From Halosimplex halophilum (GTDB lineage Archaea; Halobacteriota; Halobacteria; Halobacteriales; Haloarculaceae): DNA of 64,000 nt. The stretch lies in the NCBI RefSeq assembly GCF_004698125.1, contig NZ_ML214298.1:434001-498000 (forward strand), written 5' to 3'. Positions within the stretch are counted from its first letter, which is position 1. Each line of letters opens with the position of its first letter. The position numbers and the translations under genes are program-made. This document shows, in pieces, positions 57,984 to 64,000 of the stretch. Below the pieces are notes generated by a model. It made no database searches and had not been told where the DNA came from. It worked only from the letters and a program-made list of their open reading frames with translations.

Positions 57984-58640
57984 TCAGAGTCCGAGCAGCC
58001 GGGCGTTGAACACGAGGACCGTCAGGAGGACGCTACAGAGCGTCGGGACCGCCGCGATCGCCGCCGCCGTCCGGAGCTCGATGTCGTAGGTGTGTTTGAC
58101 CGCGAACGCCCAGATGAACCCCCGCCAGAGCAGGATCACCGTCGTGACGGCGACGGTCATCCGCATCGCGGTCGCGCCCTGCAGCGACGCCGCCAGCACG
58201 CTCGCGTCCAGCTCCGACGGCTCCGTCCCGGCGAAGGCGGTTCGCACCGTGAGAAACGTGGCGACCGCCTTGTTGATCCCGGCCAGCACGTCCGGGAGGA
58301 ACCCGCATCCGACGAACAGACTGAGCCGTCTGAACGACCCCTCCGGAACGGACAGCATCGACCCCTCGGTGATCCCCATGGCGAGGAGGTGGATCACGAC
58401 GGCGTACACGAACCAGAACGCGAACACCGAGAGGACGTTCGCGAGGAGCGTGACCACCCCTCCGGTCAGCAACAGCGTCGTCGCCGCTCCGGGCACGATC
58501 TGCAGCTGGTAGTAGAGGAGCACGATCCCCGACAGGGAACTGGCCACGCCCGCCAGCGCGACGATCCCGAGCACGTACCGCACGCTCAGGCCGCTCTTTC
58601 CCCGTTCGTAGAACCCGTTCGGATCGCTCACGACCGACAC
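57984..58640 (-). CDS. Yip1-like membrane protein
   Basis: A 218-residue protein with about five helices and a FWFVYAVVIHLLAMGITEGS segment that resembles the YIP1 membrane domain. It starts at GTG (58640), or at another GTG at 58631 (MSDPNGFYERGKSG). The only strong promoter upstream is minus-strand gttttttatcc at about 58820-58830, implying a leader of roughly 160 nt. It runs convergent to the SpoIIM gene and may belong to the same cluster. Function unknown. Confidence 0.65.
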   Translation of the reverse strand: MSVVSDPNGFYERGKSGLSVRYVLGIVALAGVASSLSGIVLLYYQLQIVPGAATTLLLTGGVVTLLANVLSVFAFWFVYAVVIHLLAMGITEGSMLSVPEGSFRRLSLFVGCGFLPDVLAGINKAVATFLTVRTAFAGTEPSELDASVLAASLQGATAMRMTVAVTTVILLWRGFIWAFAVKHTYDIELRTAAAIAAVPTLCSVLLTVLVFNARLLGL

Positions 58641-58933
58641 GGTCGGTCCCCCCCGTTCGACGGCGTGCGCTGTCTTCGAACGTCGCCGCCCCCGTCGAGT
58701 GCGGCCGTCGGTTCGTCCGGGCGACCCGGCGGCCTCGGGACCGGACCGCGGGTCGCTCGACGCTGTCGAACCCCTGTCGTTCCGTCGACCATGTGTCCGG
58801 CCGAATGATATTCCTCAAAGGATAAAAAACTAACAGTAACTGGGGCGGTCCGACCGAGCCCGTCCCTCGCGCACACGGGGCGGCAGGGACCGGAGCCGCG
58901 CCATTCATTACCGTCGAGGGCGGACGGGCGGGC

Positions 58934-59680
58934 ATGGATCCGGCGGTGGTGCGCGACGATATGGTCGACAGCCTGGAACACGAGAGCAAGGGCTGTCTCC
59001 GCAGCGAGGCCCTCTCCGTCGCGATGCGCGAGGTGCCCCGCGAGGCGTTCGTCGCGGAGGACCGCGGCGCCTACGCCGACCGACCGTTCGAGCGGCTGGG
59101 GACGCGCGTGCTCGCGCCGAGCACCGTCGCGCGGCTGCTCGAAGCGCTCGACGTCCGCGAGGGCGACTCGGTCCTCGTCGTCGGCGCGGGCGTCGGCTAC
59201 ACCGCCGCGGTCGTCGCGGAACTGGCCGGCGCCGAACGCGTCCACGCCATCGACATCACGCGCCGGCTGGTGGTCGAGGCCAGGGAGAACCTCGCCGAGG
59301 CGGGCTACGAGGGCGTGCTCGTCGACCGCCGCGACGGCGCCGACGGGCTCCCCGAGTACGCGCCGTTCGACCGCATCCTGCTGGAGGCGGCGGCGGTCAG
59401 CCCGCCCGCGGCGCTGGTCGACCAGCTCGCCGAAGGCGGCCGGCTGGTCATGCCCCACGGCGCCGGCGAGCAGCACCTCGCGGTCGTCGAGGGCGGCGAG
59501 GTGGTCGAGCGGCTCGGCGGCGTCGCCTTCCGGCCGATGCTCGTCGAGGGCGAGCAGGCCGACACGGTCGAGCGCAACCGCACTCGCCGCGAGGACCGCG
59601 AGTTCGCCCGCCGCAACGCCGAGGGCCGGACCGGCTGGGAACAGGAGTGGATCGACTGGGACGACGCGGTCGGGCGCTGA
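58934..59680 (+). CDS. Divergent protein-L-isoaspartate methyltransferase paralogue
   Basis: A 248-residue SAM-dependent methyltransferase related to the pcm product. Motif I is altered to LVVGAGVGYTAAV, and the catalytic TISAPHMV segment is replaced by VLAPSTVARL, lacking the usual Ser/Thr-xx-Pro-His. A C-terminal extension of about 40 charged residues ends in EWIDWDDAVGR. It may methylate another target or have lost the isoaspartyl activity. Haloarchaeal genomes usually carry such a pair. Confidence 0.8.
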   Translation: MDPAVVRDDMVDSLEHESKGCLRSEALSVAMREVPREAFVAEDRGAYADRPFERLGTRVLAPSTVARLLEALDVREGDSVLVVGAGVGYTAAVVAELAGAERVHAIDITRRLVVEARENLAEAGYEGVLVDRRDGADGLPEYAPFDRILLEAAAVSPPAALVDQLAEGGRLVMPHGAGEQHLAVVEGGEVVERLGGVAFRPMLVEGEQADTVERNRTRREDREFARRNAEGRTGWEQEWIDWDDAVGR

Positions 59681-59692
59681 ACCGACCGGGCC

Positions 59693-60142
59693 CTATCCGT
59701 CCGCGACCACCAGTACCTCCGTGTTCCCGCGCTCGTCGGCGTACTGCCCGCCGGCGGGCGGTTTCACGTCGAACTGTATCGTCCCCTCCTGCTGGTTCGG
59801 GCCGAGCGACGGCGACAGCGACAGCGTCGCGGTGCCGTTGGCGTTCGTCCGCGCGGTCGCAACCGAGTCCAGCGTCGCGGTACCGCCGGTGGCGACGACG
59901 GTCGCGTTGGCGACGCGGCCGCCCTGCGGTTCGACGACCGCGACGCTGATCTCGGTGCTGGTCTCGTCGACGACTTCGGGCGAGGGCTTCACGTCGAGTT
60001 CGGTGACCCCGAGCGTCTGGACGCCGCCGAGCGTGTTCATCATCACGCTGAGGCTGGCGACCCCGACGACCAGGGCGATGACGAGTCTGATGGGCAGTCC
60101 CTCGATGGCGCGTTCGTCGCGCCCGAGCGCTCGTGGCTCCAT
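59693..60142 (-). CDS. Single-pass membrane protein with Ig-like domain
   Basis: A 149-residue protein with an N-terminal helix (LPIRLVIALVVGVASLSVMM) after GRDERAIEGLPIR, resembling a type IV pilin-like start, and a beta-sandwich domain with ARTNANGTATLSLSPSLG, typical of carboxypeptidase-regulatory/Ig-like folds. It may be a minor pilin or an anchored surface protein; no prepilin peptidase site can be confirmed. Minus-strand gtttatcc at about 60168-60175 supports the ATG at 60142. Confidence 0.68.
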   Translation of the reverse strand: MEPRALGRDERAIEGLPIRLVIALVVGVASLSVMMNTLGGVQTLGVTELDVKPSPEVVDETSTEISVAVVEPQGGRVANATVVATGGTATLDSVATARTNANGTATLSLSPSLGPNQQEGTIQFDVKPPAGGQYADERGNTEVLVVADG

Positions 60143-60234
60143 GGCCGGCCCTGGTCCCATCCCCCGGGATAAACGCTCGTGCGAAGGCTTTCCACGGGTC
60201 GGGAACCAGTCCGACGGCCGAGGGTCCGCGGCCG

Positions 60235-60702
60235 TCAGGCGGACCCGGACAGCGCCGGTACCGGCACGACCACGACCGGCACGGCCACGTCCCCCAGTAG
60301 CGCGCGGACCGTCGAGCCGGGCGCCTCGTGGTCGGTCGAGTCCCCGCCCTCGCCGCTGGCCTCCGGGTCGCCCCGCCGCGGCCCGAGGAGGAGCACGTCC
60401 GCGTCCCGGTCGGCGAGGACGGTCCGGATCTCCTCGGCTACGAGGTCGGCGCTGCCGACCTCGTCGTTCCGCGGCGGCTGCGCCGACGCGTGTTCGCCCT
60501 CGCGTTCGAGCACCTCGACCGTCGCGGGCAAGAGTCGAGAACGGGCGACGTTGGCGGCGTCGCCGGCGTCACGGCCGTCGAGGTCGGGTTCGGCGACGGT
60601 CAGGACGACGACCTCGTCGTCGGCGGCGAGCCGGTCGCCGAGGTAGTCGGCGGCCGCGGCGGTCGTGTGGACCGACGCGGTCGCGAGCAGGTAGCGGGTC
60701 AC
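60235..60702 (-). CDS. Universal stress protein (UspA) family
   Basis: A 155-residue protein with the UspA outline: a first strand MTRYLLATASVHTTAAA, ADVLLLGPRRGD in the middle, and VPVVVVPVPA at the end. The glycine-rich ATP loop (GxxGxGx9S/T) is degenerate, so nucleotide binding is doubtful. Partner unknown. It lies 21 bp after the zinc-binding gene on the same strand, probably one transcript. Confidence 0.78.
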   Translation of the reverse strand: MTRYLLATASVHTTAAAADYLGDRLAADDEVVVLTVAEPDLDGRDAGDAANVARSRLLPATVEVLEREGEHASAQPPRNDEVGSADLVAEEIRTVLADRDADVLLLGPRRGDPEASGEGGDSTDHEAPGSTVRALLGDVAVPVVVVPVPALSGSA

Positions 60703-60723
60703 GCCCGACGAGTGGCGCCGCGC

Positions 60724-61344
60724 CTACTCGAAGGCGGCGAACTGCGTCCGGCAGTCGGGACAGACCAGGGCCCGCAGCGGGTGGCCCTCGGCGTCGGTGC
60801 GGGGCGGGCCGCAGCAGCCGCCGGCCTTGCGGGCGTCGAGGTCGGTCTCACAGATCGGGCAGGCGTCGAGGAATACCGACAGGCCGTGAGCGGCGACGGC
60901 GCGTCGCTCGGGGGCGAGGTCGGTGGTCGCGGCCAGCGCCCGCGCGGCGGCCGTCTCGGCGACCGCCACCGGCCGGCGGATCCACACTTCGCCCGCCGGC
61001 TCGTCGGCCCCGTCCGAGAGGACGACGTAGGTCCGGTCGCGGTCGATCGTCGCCTCGACCGCCGACGCGGCCGGCGCCGCCGCGAGCGTCGCGGCCGCCA
61101 GGTCGGCCGGATCGGCGTCCCGAAGCGCCTCGATCTCCGCCTGCCACCGCCGCCCGAAGTCGGCCGCGAGGGCCACGTCGTCGCCGCTCGCGTCGACGGC
61201 GCCCGCCTCGATCAGGTCGGCGAGGACCGCCTCCCCGTCGGCCGCCGTCGCGTCGGCGAGCGTGGCCGGCGCCGGCCGGTCGGTCTCCGCGTCGTCGCCG
61301 CCGGAGCGCGACTCGCCGTCCGGGCGGCCGCCGTTTCGCTGCAT
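60724..61344 (-). CDS. Hypothetical protein with C-terminal zinc ribbon
   Basis: A 206-residue soluble protein. The N-terminal 70 residues form an Ala/Asp-rich helix region. The C-terminus has CPICETDLDARKAGGCCGPP and VCPDCRTQF, six cysteines that can form one zinc ribbon with extra Cys. The family is not recognised. I chose the ATG at 61344 (MQRNGGRPDG); an in-frame start at 61353 adds three residues. Confidence 0.65.
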   Translation of the reverse strand: MQRNGGRPDGESRSGGDDAETDRPAPATLADATAADGEAVLADLIEAGAVDASGDDVALAADFGRRWQAEIEALRDADPADLAAATLAAAPAASAVEATIDRDRTYVVLSDGADEPAGEVWIRRPVAVAETAAARALAATTDLAPERRAVAAHGLSVFLDACPICETDLDARKAGGCCGPPRTDAEGHPLRALVCPDCRTQFAAFE

Positions 61345-61425
61345 GACCGCCACTGCGGCGCTCGCCCGTTTGAGGGTGTCGTCGGTTTCGACCGATACGG
61401 TCGCCTTATCGGGCGTAAGCGGGTA

Positions 61426-62163
61426 CTACGGGCGCGGGAGGTCCCAGGTATCGGTCGTCACGCCGTCGACGCCCCGGTCGGCCAGCGCCCGGACCGTCGC
61501 CCCGCGCCGCTCGCGCTCGTCGGCCGCAGAGTCCGCTCCGCCGCCGGCACGCTCGTCGGCCGCCGCTTCGAGCCCCCACGCGTAGACGCCGAACCCGGCC
61601 TCGTGGGCCCGCTCGACGAGCGCGCGGCCGCCGGGATCGAGACACAGTCGCGCGTGCGGGTGGACGTTCGCGCAGTCCAGGAGCGCCGCCAGGTCGAGGT
61701 TCGCTGTCGGCGATTCGCCGAACAGCAGGCCCGTCTCGGGGTCCCACTCGGAGCGTGCGATCTCGGCCAGCGCCGGCGCCGAGAACGACGAGAGCCGGAC
61801 GTTCGAGCGGCCGTCCGCCGCCAGCGCCGCCCGCACGTCTCGCCACAGCCCGGGCTCCTTGAGCTCGACCTGCAGCGTCACCGCGGCGGGGACGGCGTCG
61901 AGGACCTCGGCGAAGGTGGCGACGGGCTCGTCGGACCCGCCGACGCGTAGCTCGCGCAGCCCGTCCAGGTCGAGGTCGGCGACGCGGCCCTGGCCGTCGG
62001 TGAAGCCGTCGACGCGCTCGTCGTGGGCGGCGACGAGCTCGCCCGACCCGCAGCGCCGGAGGTCGACCTCGACGGCGGGGAGGTGTCGGGCGGCCGCCGC
62101 GACCGCCCGGGCGGTGTTCTCCGGGCCGTGGTCGGGACAGCCGCGGTGGCCGACGAGTTCCAT
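61426..62163 (-). CDS. Glycerophosphodiester phosphodiesterase family protein
   Basis: A 245-residue TIM-barrel enzyme. GHRGCPDHGPENTARAV gives the catalytic His-Arg and Glu-Asn, VEVDLRRC the metal Glu and Asp, and VAAHDERVDG the second catalytic His. It hydrolyses glycerophosphodiesters to an alcohol and glycerol phosphate. The acidic insert RAGGGADSAADERERRG near the C-terminus is haloarchaeal. It diverges from the sugar importer, with starts 137 bp apart. Confidence 0.9.
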   Translation of the reverse strand: MELVGHRGCPDHGPENTARAVAAAARHLPAVEVDLRRCGSGELVAAHDERVDGFTDGQGRVADLDLDGLRELRVGGSDEPVATFAEVLDAVPAAVTLQVELKEPGLWRDVRAALAADGRSNVRLSSFSAPALAEIARSEWDPETGLLFGESPTANLDLAALLDCANVHPHARLCLDPGGRALVERAHEAGFGVYAWGLEAAADERAGGGADSAADERERRGATVRALADRGVDGVTTDTWDLPRP

Positions 62164-62299
62164 GGGGTGTGTCGGACTGCCGTCATCAAGTCGGCGGCGA
62201 CCGTTTCGACAGCGGGGCCGGCGGTAACCCCGGATTATTCCGAGCGTGTCAGCGGATGCCGGACTATACCTTAGTCTCGCAGGATCGATCGTGGGAGGT

Positions 62300-63874
62300 A
62301 TGTCGCACGACTCATCGTCGGGAGCGGAGAGCGGGGCCGGGCCGCCGAGTTCGCGGCGGCGCTTCGTCAAGGCCGTCGGCGTGGCCGGCGCGGTCGGGCT
62401 CGCCGGCTGTCAGGACGGCGCGGGGCCCGGCGGGGGAAACGGGACGAACGGCACCGGCGACGGCGGGGACGGCGGGGACGGCGCGACCGTCGAGATGGCG
62501 ATGCCGTCGAACGTCACCGACCGCGCGGAGGACACCCGCCAGGCGCTGTACGACGCCGGCCTCTCCGAGGACATCGAAGTGACCTTCCTCTCGACCTCGG
62601 AGATCTCCGGCGACGTGCAGGCCCAGTACCGTAGCTGGCTCAACGCCGGCCGCGAGACGCCCGACATCTTCCGGATGGACAGCGGGTGGACGATCCCGTT
62701 CATCGTCCGCGACCAGCTGGTCAACCTCAGCGAGCGGCTCTCCCAGGAGGCCCAGTCGACCCTCGACGAGTACTACTTCGAGGCGCCGCTGGAGAGCGCG
62801 CGCGCGCCGGCCCAGGCGGTCGGCGGCGGCGCGACCGACACCGACACCGCGACCGGCGGGGGCGGCGGCCCGCGGGGCGAACTGTACGGCGTCCCCTGGC
62901 AGGTCGGCTTCCCCACGATCCAGTACCGGAAGGACCTGGTGACCGACGCCGGCTTCGACCCCGAGGGCGAGAGCTGGGCGACCGAGCCGATGACCTGGCA
63001 GCGCTTCTCGGAGGTCGTCGCCGAGACCCACGGCAACGCCGACGTGGAGTACGGCTTCAACTGGCAGGGGACCGACTACGTCGGCCTCTCGTGCTGTACG
63101 TTCAACGAGTTCATGTCCACCTGGGGCGGCGCCTACTTCGGCGGCCGCGACACGCTGTTCGGCCCGGTCGGCGACCGTCCGATCACCGTCAACGAGGAGC
63201 CCGTCCACCAGGCGCTGCGGATGGTCCGGACGCTCATCCACGGCTCCGACGACGAGCAGGCGCTCGACGGCTACCAGCAGATCTCGCCCAACGCGGTCCT
63301 GGAGTGGACGGAGGGGCCGTCGCTGTCCCCGTTCACGAACGGCAACGCCGTCGCCCTGCGCTACTGGCCCAGCGGCATCTTCGAGGCGGCGACCGCCTTC
63401 GAGGAGTCCGAGAACCTCTCGCCCGACGACCTCGGGACGATGCCGATCCCCTACGCGGTCAGCGAGGACGAGTCCGAATACGAGGGCATCGGCGGCACCG
63501 CCTCGGCGCTGGGCGGGTGGCACCTCACGGTCAACCCCAACTCGGCGAACGTCGACGCCGCGGTCCAGGTGATCGAGGCGACGATGCAGCAGAGCTTCCG
63601 GACCTTCCAGTTCAGCGAGCTGGGCTATCTCACCGGCGACCGGCGGCTGTTCGACCCGGAGAACGTCGGCGACGTGGACCCGTGGGGCCCGCACCTGGAG
63701 ACGCTCCGGGTGGCCGGCGAGAACGCCATCCCGCGGCCGGTGACGGTCGTCTGGCCGGACCAGTCGTCGCAGATCGCCAGCCGCGTCAACGCCGTGATCG
63801 CCCAGCAGCAGGAGCCCGAGTCCGCGATGTCCGCGCTCGCGGAGAGCCTCCGGGAACTCGAAGAGAGCGTCTAA
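62300..63874 (+). CDS. Sugar ABC transporter substrate-binding lipoprotein
   Basis: A 524-residue family 1 solute-binding protein. SSRRRFVKAVGVAGAVGLAGC gives a Tat signal and a lipobox Cys at about residue 40. A Gly/Asn/Asp linker follows, then a long two-lobed binding domain with DIFRMDSGWTIPFIVRDQLV and PMTWQRFSEVVAETHG. It should deliver a sugar or oligosaccharide to the permease encoded just downstream. An insert rich in Gly and Thr (ATDTDTATGGGGGPRGE) is unusual. TATA-like taccttag lies at about 62267-62274. Confidence 0.9.
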   Translation: MSHDSSSGAESGAGPPSSRRRFVKAVGVAGAVGLAGCQDGAGPGGGNGTNGTGDGGDGGDGATVEMAMPSNVTDRAEDTRQALYDAGLSEDIEVTFLSTSEISGDVQAQYRSWLNAGRETPDIFRMDSGWTIPFIVRDQLVNLSERLSQEAQSTLDEYYFEAPLESARAPAQAVGGGATDTDTATGGGGGPRGELYGVPWQVGFPTIQYRKDLVTDAGFDPEGESWATEPMTWQRFSEVVAETHGNADVEYGFNWQGTDYVGLSCCTFNEFMSTWGGAYFGGRDTLFGPVGDRPITVNEEPVHQALRMVRTLIHGSDDEQALDGYQQISPNAVLEWTEGPSLSPFTNGNAVALRYWPSGIFEAATAFEESENLSPDDLGTMPIPYAVSEDESEYEGIGGTASALGGWHLTVNPNSANVDAAVQVIEATMQQSFRTFQFSELGYLTGDRRLFDPENVGDVDPWGPHLETLRVAGENAIPRPVTVVWPDQSSQIASRVNAVIAQQQEPESAMSALAESLRELEESV

Positions 63875-63875
63875 C

Positions 63876-64000
63876 ATGGCGACCAGCGACGACCACTCGC
63901 GGGGCCGCCTGCGGTCGGCGGCCGTCGCGCCGGCCAACTGGACCGAGCGGCTCTCCGAGCAGGGGTTCGCGTACGTCCTGCTGGTCCCGACGCTGCTGCT
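63876..64000 (+). CDS. Sugar ABC transporter permease, 3'-truncated
   Basis: Only the first 41 residues are inside the window: an acidic and basic N-terminus, then SEQGFAYVLLVPTLLL, the usual first helix of MalF/UgpA-type permeases. It begins one base after the stop codon of the binding protein, so it is the second gene of the operon. Confidence 0.75.
   Translation, partial: MATSDDHSRGRLRSAAVAPANWTERLSEQGFAYVLLVPTLL

Noticed and set aside
58628-58792. Minus-strand 54-codon ORF (MVDGTTGVRQRR) just after the TATA box at 58820
   Set aside because: The position relative to the promoter is good, but the composition is Arg/Pro/Gly-rich like non-coding shadow sequence, and it overlaps the start of the Yip1-like gene.

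Overview
The window is chromosomal DNA from a halophilic archaeon (class Halobacteria). It has very high GC, Asp/Glu-rich acidic proteins and mostly leaderless genes with a TATA-like box about 27 bp before the start codon. It also carries haloarchaeal signatures: Tat lipoproteins with an RRxFL motif and lipobox, a HalOD1 domain, a bat-like HTH_10 regulator, HVO_0416-type and HVO_0476-type zinc fingers, and a fused CoxA-CoxC oxidase subunit. I cannot name the genus. No insertion sequence, integrase, CRISPR array or rRNA gene is visible.

Layout. 1-8.3 kb: a truncated DUF389 membrane protein, a GYD protein, a site-2 protease with CBS domains, a MutS5-like ATPase, a membrane protein, an HTH_10 regulator and LarE. 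8.4-8.85 kb: a structured intergenic element with two hairpins and 57-bp tandem repeats. 8.9-14.5 kb: a GNAT, a double-HNH protein, tRNA-Gln, a zinc alcohol dehydrogenase, a DUF192 lipoprotein, an M20 peptidase and small membrane proteins. 14.6-18.3 kb: an A-type cytochrome oxidase operon (coxB, fused coxAC, subunit IV) followed by two LEA14-like paralogues and two membrane proteins. 22-31.7 kb: a DUF5806 protein, dihydroorotase, a lipoate ligase, an M23-like protein, an isochorismatase-GNAT-DUF4385 operon preceded by an inverted second copy of the structured element, a PQQ-type beta-propeller lipoprotein and a pair of fluoride channels.

31.7-37.4 kb: an ABC importer of the Mn/Zn family with a palindromic operator on its TATA box, an Orc1/Cdc6 initiator, a Nudix hydrolase and a frameshifted winged-helix gene. 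37.4-46.7 kb: IleRS, an aldehyde dehydrogenase, a phosphodiesterase-like protein, an MFS transporter, a second kind of dispersed element (45520-45788, nested inverted repeats) and RimI. 47-56.3 kb: aconitase, a dUTPase/dCTP-deaminase family protein, a HalOD1 protein, methylglyoxal synthase, an FG-GAP lipoprotein, an M29-like aminopeptidase, a CPBP protease, an HVO_0476-type zinc finger and PCMT.

56.3-58.9 kb: a low-GC-flanked cluster inserted between two PCMT paralogues. It holds a small secreted hydrophobic peptide with two cysteines, a small membrane protein, a SpoIIM/DUF95 membrane protein and a Yip1-like membrane protein. This looks like an archaeal bacteriocin (halocin) locus and is my leading candidate for an undescribed system. 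58.9-64 kb: the divergent PCMT paralogue, a UspA protein, zinc-binding and membrane proteins, a GDPD phosphodiesterase, and the start of a sugar ABC importer (binding protein plus truncated permease).
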